A stretch of 64,000 bases of DNA from Dendrobium chrysotoxum (Eukaryota > Streptophyta > Magnoliopsida > Asparagales > Orchidaceae). The DNA lies in assembly GCA_019925795.1 (NCBI GenBank), contig CM034300.1:35451591-35515590 (forward strand), in the 5' to 3' direction. Both the position numbers and the translations under genes were made by a program. This document shows, piece after piece, positions 9,536-22,859 of this stretch (position 1 is its first letter; every line of letters starts with the position of its first letter). The notes under the pieces were generated by a model, which did not search any database, had not been told where the DNA came from, and worked only from the letters and a program-made list of their open reading frames with translations.

Positions 9536-12500
9536 ACTTGGCCATACAACCTTCTCCAAATATGCTTAAAATACCATTTAACATGTATTGAACAAAAATT
9601 TAAGCCATGATAAATCTTGGTTAACCATTTTAACCTGGGTTGATCATTTAGAACCATTGAACCCTAAAGATACATTTCATTTATATGAACCTTATCATTG
9701 CATAAAACCCATTCTAATGTGTTCAACATATCATTTAGAATGCTTTGAGCTCAATCTTAGCTGATAGGTTTACGTAGTTGACCAATTTAAGCTAGGTTGA
9801 CCAAATGTATTCTTAAGAATTTTAATATGTATTTCATACATGTAGGCTTTCCCAATCCTTGAAACCCCTTTTAAAGTGTTCAACACATCATTTGGAATGG
9901 GATGAACCAAACCCCAAACCCTGAATCAATTTAGTTGACCAAATCAATAAATGTTGATCAAGTTTGCAAAAATTATGTTCAATTGCAAATCAATTGACTA
10001 TGTCTTAATTACATCCATTTAAACCTATAAGGCTATTATCCAAAGGATCCATAGAAGCTAATCCTAGGTGACCCATGTATTGAGTCCACTTTGGTTATCC
10101 ACTTGGCTTGACCCAGGAAGTTAAAGTAGCCATTTCATGGACCTAATCTAAACATAGACTCAGTTGGATTAAGCTACCAGTTTCAATACATTCCCTATTA
10201 CTCATTGCATCTGTCCTGGTCATCCCAGCCAATTGGTTAACGTGAGCTCACATAATGGGTTATCCCAAAGTCACCTAAAGCACCAAAATCTACATTACAT
10301 GCATGATTGACCTTCCCAAGCCTAGGTGTAACTAAATTGAGTTCAGGAATGTTCAACGAGGTCTACTTCAGCTGTCCTTATAGAGTTGTCAGGTTCGACC
10401 ATAATTTAAGAAATTGTCACCATGTGACTCACGGTTAAGTCTATTCCTACAAACTAAATAAACCTAAACTCTCAAAGCTTTAGGAACTCTTCCTTGAACC
10501 CTATGAAGCTTCCCTAACTCGGCCAAGTATTTTGAGGTAGCATGAATCATGCTGAAATCCCTACCATGTTCATTCCAAAAATCTATAATATCTCAAAATT
10601 TTGCTAAAGAAGGGTTCATTCTCTTATTTTAAAAAGCTTTGTGAGTATAAGGGCATCCCTTTCCTCATTTCTCAGCCATCTCTATGAGGTCCTAGGGATG
10701 TTTTGAGTAATCTCTGATAACCCTTCCATCGTGAAAACTCAACTTTAGATCCATTCATCCTCGAGTATTGACATTATGAGAAGGAGCATTCCAATGATCC
10801 AAATGATCATGCCTAAAGCATGGCTAAGGGAATTATAGCTTTAAATCAGGTAATCCTCTATTCTTGAGCTTCATCTTAGATAGGTCAATGCAAGTGTGAA
10901 AGAAACATTCAATCCACTTTGATTAGACCATTAGATTGAATGTTTTTAAGTTATTGATGCTCTGTGTGATGTTTAAACTAAATTCATCCAGTTAATCTCC
11001 AAGGTATAGCTGGAATACACATACAATCAATAAGTTGAATGAGAGGTTGAAGACAAAATCTGGATTGTTCATTCCAAACGATGATCCCGATTCAATCATA
11101 TCTCATTCAATACTTTGATCTCATGGTTTCAAAACTTTAAATCTGAACCACTTTATCTTAATTATATGGCTAACTGTAATCCCATATTGATACGATTAAT
11201 GTGCTAATAATTGGATGACCAATCAGAGTGTGCAACGTTAAAAGGGAATATTACTATGTAATTATAGATTAAATTTTTCTAGAAAATTATTAAATCTTTC
11301 AAAATTTATGTCTCCTCTTCTACATGTCCAAATTTGAAATGCTTAGGCTCTATGGATTCAGCTTTAGGAGTACTATAAAATCCTCTTGGTTATAAGTCAT
11401 TGACAGTAACCCATTAAGTGTAATTCACCTCTCTAGGGTATTTCTTGGACTATTCATAAAATATAGATCACCTTGAGATCAAATTGAAGGGAATATTTGT
11501 TGGAGATGTTTAACACATCTCCAAAAATTTTCAATTCAATTTGAAATGTTTAAGAAGCTCAAATAAATTTTTTAAATCTCTAGGTCATCATTTGACCTAG
11601 GAATTTGAAAATTCATAAACCAGAATCCATAGAGAATTATGAGTTGAATCTTGGTGTGCTTATAATACAATCTTAAAGGGTTTATTAATCACTTATTTCA
11701 CCAAAATCCCATGAGTTTAGATCCTAAAATAAATCAACAAAGCAGTAGATGTATATTGGTGTGATTATTGATATCTAAATCTTGGGAGGCTTTAATGAAC
11801 TCAAATTTAGTGGGTTTGAATCACATGTATTCATTTATCTATGTTTCAAATTTTATTGCATTTGGAGGTCATTTTACTTGGTGTGTTATTTACTGAACTA
11901 AAGATTTATGTACATAATTGACTTAGGATCATCGAAAATACATAATAAATTCATATTAAATTAAAAAAAATTAAATAATATATTAAAATTCCAAGAATAA
12001 AAAGTGCAACATAGGAAAAGTAAAAGCCTACGTAGATTCATCCAAAATTAAAATTGATTTTAGAATCAGGAAATTTCCTAATTAAACTAAAATGAATTTT
12101 GTAGAATATATAAAAATCATCCCTAGGTTTTATTTCTGATAGTTGGGGAAAATTTTGAGTTTATTTGGTACAAAAATAAGAAAATACTCTTAATTAAATA
12201 ATTAAATAAATACATAATTCACTAAACATAAAAAATTCATCATTAATTCTAGAAAAATCCAAATTTTGTAAACTCAAATGTATTGGACTCATCTCTAGTT
12301 CTAGTATTTATGAAAAATATAAATACTTTAAAATTCAGTGTAAATCAAAAAGTCAACTTTTGGGTCAAACTTAGTTCATAAAATGCATTAAACTTATAAA
12401 ATTCATAACTAATTATCGTAAAATCCAAATTTAATAAACTCAATGGCATTGGATTTTCTAGGTACAGTATTTATGAATGATATAAAAATTTTAAAAACTA

Positions 12501-15010
12501 ATGTAAATAAAAAAGTCAAGAAATGGACCATTTGTTAAATACATTAAAATATTCATTAATTTGAAAAATTAGTAAATCATTAAAATATCAGTTAATCATC
12601 AATCAATGAAATTAAATTAGTAACCAAACATTAAATAAATAATGAATATTGTTATCATTAAAGTTTTTTTAGGCTAGACTACCTCAAGCTGCAAGGCAAC
12701 ATGTCCTATGGAGGCCTTAGATCCTCATCCTGATTGTGACAACACCATGAACAAATTTGATAGAATGTAAACACTAAAATATAAAGTTAAATAAATTAGT
12801 AAATGATAAGCTAAATTCAAATAAAAATGATTAATAAAACATGTAACATTACAGCTTTTCATACCTTTATGCTTGATTCCTTTTAGGCATGCAAATGTGT
12901 ATTGGATTGAGAAAGATTTAAGGATCGAAACATTTAAATAAAATGGAAAATTCCATGTTATCAATCTACTCTAGACTTGAAGGATTGGTAGTAATACAGT
13001 TTTTAGTCTAGGGCATACTAATCAACAACTTCTAGCATTTAAAAGTTATTGAACTCTATGTTCTTTAACACCTAGAGTTAAATAAGCTCAAAAATCTAAA
13101 TTTAAAAGAAATTAAAATCTCAAAATCATTATAACTTAAGTTCAAATCACCCTATAAATACCTTGAACAAATAAATTTATTTATAGATAACTCTAAATCA
13201 ATAAAGCTTAAGAATTATCCAAGCCATATAACCTTTCTACACACACTTAAATGGTTTACTAAGACAACCAACTCTAGCCTATGTTAGGCTGGTTGTCTTA
13301 TTTGCATGACAGGTAATTTTCTTGGAGAGTACCATGTGTATGTTTATTTATTTTAAGCAATTGGGATGTCATATATTTTAAATTCATGTTGGTGCACTTA
13401 GGCACTTTAAGGACTACATTAGAAGCATCAAGTTATTACACAACTACTTAGCACTTAAATATGCTTTTATATTGCCTAGAGTCAAAGTAGAATGTACCTA
13501 TGAATGATGTATATAAGTATAAGTCATTTTAAACTTAAAATATATATTGATTGAGTTTTATAACGTCTTGAGTTGTTAAAGATTCAAATTTATCTACTTA
13601 TACATATACAAATGGGGCTAAAAAAGGTGATATTTTTTCCTTTAAAGGATACTCTTTTTTGGAATTCCATAGAATACTTGGAGATTGAAGACCATTAGTA
13701 AGTAAATTTGAATCTATATATATGGTAGGATTAGAAAACTAGTTTTGCTATGGTGGAGCCTAGCCACCTTTCTATCCTACGGATTTTGAGTCTATTAAAA
13801 ATTATTAAATCATAAAATAAATAAATTACTTTTTATATCTAGTCCTTCATTTATTACATTACTTTATCCATTGCATTCATATGAGTTATAGTTTGTATTA
13901 GTGGGTTGAAGTTTTTCTAGGTTTCTTTAGGTGTATATATTTCAGACTTTGTAGGAAAATGTATACTAGTCTGTGACGATACGATATTGGGTACCATATA
14001 ACCAACCACTTAACCTAATAATCCATATATGCCTGCATTTTAATTTTTGTAATGAACATTAAGCCAAACTTTTATGCCCATCATGGGAAAGGTAGTGGGG
14101 TCCTCATTACACTCGAAAGATGCTATGTTTTGGTATAGGGCCATTATGCTGCAGATTTCTTAGAAATTTTGGTGGTTAAAAAATTTAGTTAGGTAAATTA
14201 AATAAGCTAAAGTTTAATATTTTTAGTGAGTCTTCTTACTAGAGTCTTCTTACTAGAGTCATTTGAACTTAAAGTTAAAAATACTCACCTTGACTCATAA
14301 ATTTTAGATTCTAATTCATCCTTTAATATCTTAGGATAGAGCATAGCCTATCATGCATTACATGTAAGGTGATTAAATATGCAATAGGATTATTAGCTGG
14401 CAATGTACTCCATGTAAGTATAAATCTAGATTATAAACACCTCTTCAATTTTTACACATTCAGTTTTAAATTTCATATTTTTAAATCAACAAAAAAAAGT
14501 CTAAATCAAATATCTAAGGACAACTGGAGAGTTTTATATCTAAAGCTTATATATTAAATCTTATTAGCTCAAACATTTCTTTTGATCTATATGTCTTCAA
14601 AAATTTTTAGTCTTCACTTTAATCAAGAGTTTTCTCTTAAGAGATATATTTAACTATAGGGGTTTGCCCCGAGTTTATAACCCATAATAAATTAAATCAT
14701 ACCTTAGTTTCTTTGTAAGTTACGTGCAAGATTTGTGGAATGCAGGCCTAAGCTTTAAACTTTAGATTAATTTCATAATTAAAATGATAGGTGAATGTTT
14801 CTTTTATCCTTCGGGGCTAATTGAATATTCCCTAAGTAGTGTTCAATCAAGAATGGAAGGTTCTCTTCTCAAATCGATAGTGAAGTTTTAGTTTATCCTT
14901 AGGGATGGTATAATGTCAATATATGTATATTTAATTAAAGAAACCCCATAATATAAATTTAAAGTAAATCTTGTATGATACATTTACATTTTGGATGTTA
15001 AATTTGTCCA
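9536..15010 (+). repeat. Partial 5' LTR of Tat/Ogre-like gypsy element G1
   Basis: A 5.5-kb non-coding A/T-rich block lies between the Sirevirus LTR and a gypsy PBS at 15021. Its first ~740 bp (9536-10275) match 26230-26990 in order (for example AAATATG.TCAAAATACCATTT and AAAGTGTTCAACACATCATTTGGAATG), and that second copy starts about 890 bp inside an LTR that begins at 25338. The left ~0.9 kb of this LTR is therefore missing at the Sirevirus junction. A motif at 12665-12720 (GGCTAGACTACCTCAAGC) recurs at 33374 and 33551 in the second LTR. The inferred full LTR is about 6.3 kb, in the range known for Ogre elements. No coding motif is seen in any frame. Confidence 0.7.
12215..12540. repeat. 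Internal direct repeat inside gypsy LTR (about 155-165 bp, two copies)
   Basis: The phrase 'AAAATTCAT...TAATTCT.GAAAATCCAAATTTTG.TAAACTCAAATG.ATTGGA' followed by 'AGTATTTATGAA' occurs at about 12228-12330 and again at 12398-12490. A homologous set is seen at 32935-33200 in the second LTR, so the duplication predates the separation of the two LTRs or is a family trait. Confidence 0.55.
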
Positions 15011-15020
15011 AAGATTTTTT

Positions 15021-15038
15021 TGGCGACTCAGATGGGTA
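15021..15038 (+). other. Primer-binding site of gypsy G1 (tRNA-Arg type)
   Basis: TGGCGACTCAGATGGG follows the LTR after a short T-rich spacer. The TGGCGACTC start is what I know from Ogre and other Tat-lineage elements (complementary to the 3' end of a tRNA-Arg). It marks the end of the 5' LTR at about 15010. Confidence 0.7.
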
Positions 15039-15040
15039 TA

Positions 15041-15640
15041 GAAAACTCTCTCTATATTTTGTGAAGGCTAAATTTTTTAAATACATGTAGATTTAATTAA
15101 ATGTTTGGGCTATTAGATTTAATATAAACTCAATCTTTAAATTAAAAATTTAAAACTTATTTTTCTCTTTTGTTCAAAGACCATTCATTGATTTCTCTAT
15201 CCAAATCAAAATTCAAATCAAGTTCATACCTTCTTCCATTATCCACACTTGAATGTCTATGAAGAAAGGTCCTTGTTCAATGTTCTTATAAAATTTAAAT
15301 TCAAATCAAGTTTAAATTTACTTCTTACCAATTTAAAGTCATTTAGATTAGATTTCTCTCAATCCATATAAACTAAATTTAAATCTTAAATCTAAACACC
15401 TTCTCAAGTATATGTTTGCATAAGCTTTAAACACAGGTCCATTTAAAAATTTTAGAATTCTGATTCACCTCAGTTTACTTATGCTTTGCAGATTAAGTAA
15501 ACTTCATTAAGTATATTCTTCATACTTATAGCTTATTTAAAGATAAGTGAAATTTGAAGATTGATATATGATTCTCATCAATTAAAGAAATAATGACTGA
15601 AAGTTAATATTCTCTTTCTCCGATAATCCAAACATGAATA
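15041..15640 (+). other. Gypsy G1 leader, non-coding
   Basis: A 600-bp A/T-rich untranslated leader between PBS and the first gag-like codons. It contains loosely repeated TTTAAATTCAAATCAAGTT phrases (15295-15320, and 15205-15220 in part). No motif or promoter could be recognised. Confidence 0.5.
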
Positions 15641-18200
15641 TTACTCTGGGTTTATCTGATGAGGCGATTGTAATCCAGTTTAGATCAATGAATAATGTTC
15701 AGATTACCATCATTGAATAACAATCTGATGTGGTCAATGTTGAATCTGTACCTACTAAAGATGCTATTGATTTACTTAAGGGTGGGTTTTCTACTACCCC
15801 GATAGCTCCTAAACCCTCAATGTTCTCCCGGATAACTTTCACATGGCTATTTTCACGCAAGAAGGGAAAGATGCCATGGAATCTAAATTTTTCTACCCCA
15901 CTAAATTTAAGATTGGGTCAACCTCCACCATCAAAGAGATGACTAAATATCATCATAGAAATAAGAATCATCACTTTAGGCGTAGAGCTAAGAAGTTGAA
16001 AGTAAGAGAACAGCCTTTTGAATGTTGCAGCTAAATCTACTAAACTGAAGTCAACTAAAATGGTAGATAAGGAATCTAAAGTATTATATGAATCCCCTGT
16101 AATGAGTTTGAATTACTTTCATCCATATCTATTGCTGCTAAAGAAGAGAATCTAGTTACATTAGCAAATTCTCCACCTATTCCTTTCCACCATAATCATG
16201 TTCTACCTTCTTTATCATAGAAAAAAAGGAAGTTTAAGTCTTTCTTGAATGAGTTAATTCATGACTATGTTGTTGCTAATGGGCTGTTGAAGACTAAGTT
16301 TTTGAGAAGTGTGAAGGCTATGATATCTACTGGAGTGCAAGAACACTCAATGGGAGAGAGAGAAATATCTCATCTTATCAAGAGAAGAGTACAGTTCATA
16401 GATAGTGGTCCTAGTACGTTGGTAACTACTATAAAAATATCAGTAAGAATTTAGAAGATCATAAGTTAATCATCATATAGTACCTTCAAATAATCATGGT
16501 CATTTTAATCTGATTAAATCCTTAGGATATGGAGGATTAGCCTGTCAAGGGTATAATCCCATTTCCCTTCGTTCATCTGTAAAGTCAAAAAAATTCCAAC
16601 TAGAACCTCTAGTCGCTCTTCAGGCTAGAATCCATTCAGAGTTGATCAACATTTGGTACAAGATTAAGATTTTTCTCCTCATCTTGATAGAAGGAGGCTA
16701 AAATTTATAAGCCAACTAGTGATGTTACATAATGGTGATAAAGTTTGGTGTCCTAAAATTGTTGCCACATCAATTACATTAATTGCTCACTAATAACATA
16801 TGGAAGATGGAAAATAAAAGAAGAGAAAGTCTTTTAAAGAATCATCATTTGTTAGAGAATACACTCCTATGGATCCACATAATGTAGCAGGGATATCCAT
16901 AGAAGAAATGATGGATCAACTAAGGGAGAGTATTCAACAAATAAATCAGTATGATGCTGTAGATAATGCAGTAGTAAATTCATAAGATTATGAAATGGTT
17001 GAGAGTGTATTCATGGTGGATACACAGTCATCTATACAAAAAGATAAAAGGAAAATGAAATTGAATCCAGTAGAGGCTGAAAATTAAGAAGAAGAACAAC
17101 AAGATGAAGAAAACACTCCTAATCTTGTAAGCAATCTTTTGGATCAGCTAAGATAGAAAGATGATTAAATAGAAAAAAATAGAAGCATTTGGAAGAGCTC
17201 TTGGCCTCTATAGCATCCCTCCAGAGATAAGAGGTTCCTTTAGCTAAGGCTTAAATAGACTCTATTCCAGTCGAATCTATCAAAAATTATAATAAACCAA
17301 AAGAAGTAACAAAAGAAAATAAAATTAAGATTATATAGTCAGAAAAAGAAATAGTACAAGAAGTAGATATTAAATAGATGGCAAAGTAATGAGTCACGGA
17401 AGCTTTAACACAATCTAAGGGTACTTTGTCTATTCTGAAAAGTAGACCTTACCATGAAAATTATGACTTGGTTCCTTATCCTAATGGATTTGTTCCACCA
17501 TCATTTCAAAATTTTTTTGGAATAAGGAATCTAAAGCAACATCTAGTGCATTTCAGGGCTAGCTGTTGTAATGTAGGAGGCAGTGATGCTCTATTATTTA
17601 GATAATTTGTGAGCAGTTTATCAGATATTGCATTTGATTGGCATGCTGAGATGCTAAATGGGTTGATTTATACATTTTTAGAATTAGAACAGATGTTCAC
17701 CAACAGGTTTGATGGAGCACATCACATTGTCACAGTAGGTGATATAGTAGTGGAAAATAAAAACTTGGTGCGAGTCAAGTTGACTGTATGTTACGGTGGA
17801 GGAACATTAGCTTGAAATATGAGCCTCAACGCCAAGAACAACATGACATAAAAATTTTTCTAAAGAATATTCATGGTCCAATTGCCTTCTTACTGAAAGG
17901 ATTTATAATTATAACTTTTAAGAAGTTGTTGAATAAAGCCTCTAATCTTCAAAGAGAAATATCTGAATTACCTTTCTCAAAATATGAATATCTAGTAGAA
18001 TACAAAAAAGTAAAACCTTAGAAGGTGCTTGGAAAGAAGTCTGTAATAGTGTTTGTAATAGATAAAGGAAAATAACAAATGCAGATTCAGGCAAAAAATT
18101 CAAGTCTTCCTCCAAATTATCAACAATATAATAAACCCCAGAATCATCAAGAGTTTAGAACTAGACCCTATTACACTACAGAAGAAAATAGGTAAAGGTT
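15640..18200 (+). pseudogene. gag: Gypsy G1 gag, broken
   Basis: Readable pieces in order: VNVESVPTKDAIDLLKGGF with SRITFTWLFSRKKG (15730-15900); FKSFLNELIHDYVVANGLLK (16225-16290); a Gln/Glu-rich stretch (16860-17160); then the retrotransposon gag core at 17440-18020. The core includes GRPYHENYDLVPYPNGF, HLVHFRASCCNVG, SSLSDIAFDWHAEML (matching the 'SL.G.AF.WY..L' signature) and TFLELEQMFTNRF. One frameshift near 17790 moves the rest (WRNISLKYEPQRQ, LLKGFIIITFKKLLNKASNLQREI) to another frame. In-frame stops are many, most of them TAA or TAG where CAA/CAG is expected. Gag forms the particle. No zinc knuckle is obvious. Confidence 0.75.
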
Positions 18201-19497
18201 TGAGGAATTTAAGAATAAAAAATACTTATTAAAAATACATATTGTTTAAAGAATCTTCATGAATCTTCTAAAGAAAAATTGAATTCAAATTACTTGAACC
18301 AAAGAAGCTAGATGATGAGGGCAAAGTGGGATAACCTAATAATTGCCCATTTAATCGAATGATTAGTCAAGATATAGAGGACTATGTAACTTTCAAAGAG
18401 TGGCTTGAAAGAAGCATTAAAGATGAATCTGTTGTGATACCCAAGGAGTATTTAGCTGATTTAAGTTAAGGATATGCTAAATGCATGATTGGTGCACCTT
18501 CTGCATCAATCTTAAATTTAAAGCATGATGATAAATTAGATATAGATTTATCCCAATCTTCTTGAAAAATGCTAGAAAACTTTATCATTCATCTACTTAG
18601 GTATCTCAAGGAGTGCAAAGTCCCATCCAAGTTGATCTAACACCTCTTGAGGAAGTACATAAGAGATTTCCTATTGAAGAACTTAATAAGACATCAACTA
18701 ATCAGTATTTAGTAGTTCAAAAAGTGGAGCTCAAGAATAAAAATTGCAAAGTTGTAGTTTCTTTTAATTACAAAGCAAAGAATCTTGTATATCTTACACT
18801 GTATGTTTTTTATTTTATCCCTCTAGGGGCGAGAAAGTAATGAAGAAAGCTTCAGTGTATATCTTACCTGTATATGGTGATGATCAAACAAATGATGAAA
18901 TCAAAAATAGCCTTATAGAACTTGAAAATTACTTAAATTAATTAAAAGAATCTCTTTAATTGTTCTCTAATAGTTATTCCCCTATCCTTGATATTCAGGG
19001 TGATCCTATTTGTATAGAAATTGAGATATTTGTTTGTGACAATTCATCAGATGAAACATTAAAGATAAATAAACATTTGGAATCAAAAGAATCGACTGTC
19101 TCCTCCTTAGAAGAGATCGTCCAAGAAAATATGCATAGGGGTAAGGTGTTACCACTGTTAAGATCCTTAGCTAACCAAGAAACATAAGTGGTGAATAATC
19201 ATAAAACTTTAACACCAGTTCAAATAAATTCATTTATGGCTAATTCATATGTTCCTAAAGTGGATTGTAATGTATTGACACGTCTTAGAAAACTACCTTC
19301 AAAATTGAGCATCTACGATGTGTTGGTTCTTTCCAAAAAAAATAAGTGAGGCTTTAATTAAAGCTTTAGTCAATCCAAAGTTTAGTATGAGTCAGTTAAC
19401 ATCAATACAATCTAAAGAAACTTTGAGTTGTAAAAAATTTCAAGAAGTTGCATTCTTAGGTGATGATATATTGTACGGAACTCCGAATCATAATTGC

Positions 19498-19560
<63 letters not shown>

Positions 19561-20850
19561 TATGGGACTTAAAATTATCTTTATTCTGGTTGATTCAGGT
19601 GCATCGGTTCAACATTATGGCTCCTATAACTCTTGCATACCTAAGGGTGGATACTAACAAACTCAGTAATGATGAAATGTGTTGTGAGGGTTTGATAAAA
19701 AAAGTACTCTCGTGAGGGAGTAGAGCATTGCATTAAGGGTAATTTACAACCATTTTTAATTCATGAAGTTTGTATATACAAAGATAATTCATACTATCTT
19801 CCCCAAAAGAAGATCATCTTCTCTAGAAATCTCAAACTCATTGAAGAAGAAGAAAAAGAAAGGAAAGAAAAAGAAAACGAAAAGGGAAAAGTAAAGCATT
19901 ATGATATCAAACACAATGTTCATTGGTTATCTGCTTCTCCCTCACAAAGAGTTAGCATAATGTCTCAACAATCTAGAGGAAGAGGTTAAGGATGGAAAAA
20001 TAGATCAATAAAAGAAAATGGAAAGCCAAGTGTGAAAGTAAAGGCACCAATAATATATATCAATTTTTAATGCAACTCAGAGGAAGAATCATATGTGATT
20101 GATAAAAAATCATATGTTGTAGAAAATATGAATAATATAAGGCAATCAAAGTTTGAGATTTCTATAGAAGCTGATAGTAATGAGCATATGGTCCATGTCA
20201 CTAAAGAAGCTGATTCAGATCTATCTACCATGAAGAGGTCAAAAAAGTATATAAAATATTACCTTACTCCACTTTCCCAACACGATACAAAGAGGTTAAA
20301 GGTGAAATCCTCTCATCCTTTAAACCCAAACACCAAAGCAAAGATCTTTGTACCCTCTGCCAACAAAACTACTAAAACTGATGTACCCTTCAATGATTGA
20401 TTAATGGAAAAAATAGTGGAACTTCCTTTTGACTCATACCTTAATTGTGTAATCAAGTTCACTAAGAAAGGTTTAATGGAATCAAATTAGACTATAGGTA
20501 AAGCTCATCAAATCAAATATTTCTTAGGTAAAAGAAACCACAAACATATATCAAGTCAAGCATTGGCTTCGCTACTCTATATTCATTTGACGATCTTGAA
20601 TATTAAATAGTTATAACAAATAATCTGGAATCTGATAGTCTCTTCTCAACAAATGATAAAACCATTAATGAACTCTATTTAGAAACTTAAGATGACCTCA
20701 GGCTAGGGAAGCACATACAGAACTCAAAGCAAATATTAAATCTATAATTGGCAATTTAAAAGAAATAAATGTGACAACTAAAAGAAAACTCTGATCCAAT
20801 TTTTATAAGACCCATATTGAACGAGGTTGAAGCAAAGAAAATGATAAAAT
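18201..20850 (+). pseudogene. Gypsy G1 linker and retropepsin region, broken
   Basis: Between gag and RT the frames are short and interrupted. Recognisable pieces are EEVHKRFPIEELNK (18640-18700), LPSKLSIYDVLVLSKK (19280-19335, across a frame change) with ALIKALVNPKFSM, and the protease active site as IFILVDSGASVQH (19580-19615), where the DSGA Asp is kept. A TA microsatellite lies just before the protease. Basic linker sequence follows (20095-20400). This matches the Tat-lineage order gag, linker, PR, RT. The protease would cut the polyprotein. The frames are too broken to give one product. Confidence 0.65.
19502..19557. repeat. (TA)28 microsatellite
   Basis: A pure TA run inside the gypsy protease-upstream region. 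The third gypsy copy (57430-63313) lacks it at the matching place (61560-61600), so it expanded after the copies separated. Confidence 0.95.
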
Positions 20851-22230
20851 TATTAATGGAATTTAAAGGTTATTTTTATTGGAGTTATGAAGAAATGCCT
20901 GAATTATCTCCAGACACAGCAATCTGTTAGCTAGAAATTCAGCCAGGAATGGCTCCTGTTAAACAAGCACCTTAATTAATGCAACTTGATATCGAGCAAA
21001 ACATAATTTTTGAAGTTAAAAAGTTAATTAATGCAGGCTTTATCAGGTAGGAGCAATATCCAAATTAGTTAGCTAACATCATTCCATTCAAGAAGAAGAA
21101 CAGTAAAATTTATGTATGCATTGATTTTAGAGATCTGAATAAAGCTTGTACTAAAGATGAGTTTCCATTTCCTATACTAGAACTTATGGTTGATATTGCT
21201 TCCTCTCATGCAATATTTTCCTTTATAGATGTCTCGTCTAGTACGACCAGATTTAAATGGATCCTGAGGATGAGCAGTATACAGCTTTTAGAACACTGAT
21301 AAGAGTGCACTATTATAAAGTTATGCAATTTAGATTAAAGAATGTTGGGGCAACATATTAGTGAGCATTGATGAAGATTTTCGATGAACTAATCCACCAT
21401 CAAGTGGAGTGTTATCTCGTTGATCTAGTCATTAAAATTCTTGAAAAACATGATCATTTATATAATCTAAGAATTATATTTTAGAGTTATGGCAGCATAA
21501 CTTAAAAATGAATCCATTGAAGTGTACTTTTGGTGTCACATTAGGAAAGTTATTAGGTTTTATTGTCTGACATTAAGAGATCGATATATATTCAAGTAAA
21601 ATCAAAACTATAATAAAAATACCACCGCCTAAAAGTCTTACTCAATTAAGATCTTTCCAAGGTTGATTAACATACATTAGATGATTTATTTCAAATCTCT
21701 AAGATAGGTGTCAGCCATTTATAGCTTTATGCAAGAAAGATTCCAGTTATAAGTAGGATGAAGATTATCAAAAAGTATTTGATAGTATTAAGTAGTATTT
21801 GATAAATCCTCCAATTGTAGCTGCTCCTATTCCATGAAAGCTGCTAATTTTATATACTATAGTTTTAAGTGAGTCTCTTGGCATCTTGTTAGCTTAGTTT
21901 AATAAGGATGGGAATGACGATGCACTTTACTACATGAGTAGAAATTTACTTCTAACTGAAGTAAATTATTTTGCGATATTGAAACATTATTTAGCTTTAA
22001 TCTTTGCTGCTCAAAAAATAAGGCATTATATGCTCTCCCACAATATTAATCTAATATCTAGAATAAATTTATTATGATATTTGATGACTCATCCAATGCT
22101 GTTAGGAAGACTAGCTTAATAGTCAATGATATTGTCACAATTTGAAATCACATTCATTCCTTTATGAGTACTAATAGGGCAAGCCGTGACAGCTTTTTTA
22201 ATAACTCATCTACTATAAGATTATTGGTCG
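20851..22230 (+). pseudogene. pol: Gypsy G1 reverse transcriptase and RNase H, broken
   Basis: The RT opens with FKGYFYWSYEEMPELSPD, then APVKQAP, EVKKLINAGFI, ANIIPFKKKNSKIYVCIDFRDLNKAC and KDEFPFPILELMVD (20860-21200). The catalytic box reads CYLVDLVIK at about 21408-21435 where CYVDDLVVK is expected: the first Asp is replaced, so the enzyme is dead apart from its stops. Next come MNPLKCTFGVTLGKLLGF, PPPKSLTQLRSFQG and, in RNase H, ALYYMSRNLLLTEVNY, LALIFAAQKIRHYMLSHNINLISR. The wording is that of the Tat/Ogre/Athila side of Ty3-gypsy. Many TAG/TAA/TGA codons sit where CAG/CAA/CGA would be. Confidence 0.85.
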
Positions 22231-22254
22231 ATCAATGATGAACTACTATATGAA

Positions 22255-22720
22255 CAAATCATGAATCTAGAATCAAATGAGATATGCATCTTAGAATTTT
22301 ATTTTAATGGTGCTACTTCTAGTAAATAAGAAATCTCTGATCATATTTCTCCAGGAAATGTTGGAATCAATATAGTACACATTACCCATAAAAAGGGTGC
22401 AATGTCTAACTTTTACCAGTAGTCAGAACCTCATACTAACAACAAAGTTGAGTATGAGACACTATAAAATGGGTTAGAATTGATGAACTTGAATGAAATT
22501 CAAGAAATAAAATTTTTTGGATATTTGTATCTACAAATTAATCAGATTTCCAGTACTTATCAAGTACTAAAAGAAAATATTTTTCCCTATCATCAGTATA
22601 CAATGCATCTCCTCAAATAAATCTAGAATATAACATTGTATAAGATTCCCTATGGATAAAATTCTAAAAAAGATGCTTTAGCTAAATTAGCCAAGATTAT
22701 AGCTTTCACTGAAGGGCATT
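22255..22720 (+). pseudogene. Gypsy G1 additional archaeal-type RNase H (aRNH), broken
   Basis: A second RNase H follows the gypsy one: LEFYFNGATSSK (first Asp position changed to Asn; D.GA expected), SEPHTNNKVEYETL (the conserved Glu in N..EYEAL is kept), FFGYLYLQINQ, and SKKDALAKLAKI (the terminal D of ADALA is kept). A separate aRNH between RNase H and integrase is known from the Tat lineage (Ogre, Retand), so this places the element there. It is broken by stops. Confidence 0.75.
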
Positions 22721-22859
22721 TAATTCTATTAAAGCTCAAGGCTGTATAGTCTTATCATCCATAGACTTTGAATATACAAATAAAAAATCCATAATTGAGG
22801 TGAAAATTATTTGTGTAGTTGATGATGAAATGGTATATTGGTGAAAATCTTTTATTGAA

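Noticed and set aside
9394..9657. 87-aa minus-strand ORF
   Set aside because: It crosses the junction of Sirevirus LTR A and gypsy LTR and has no motif.
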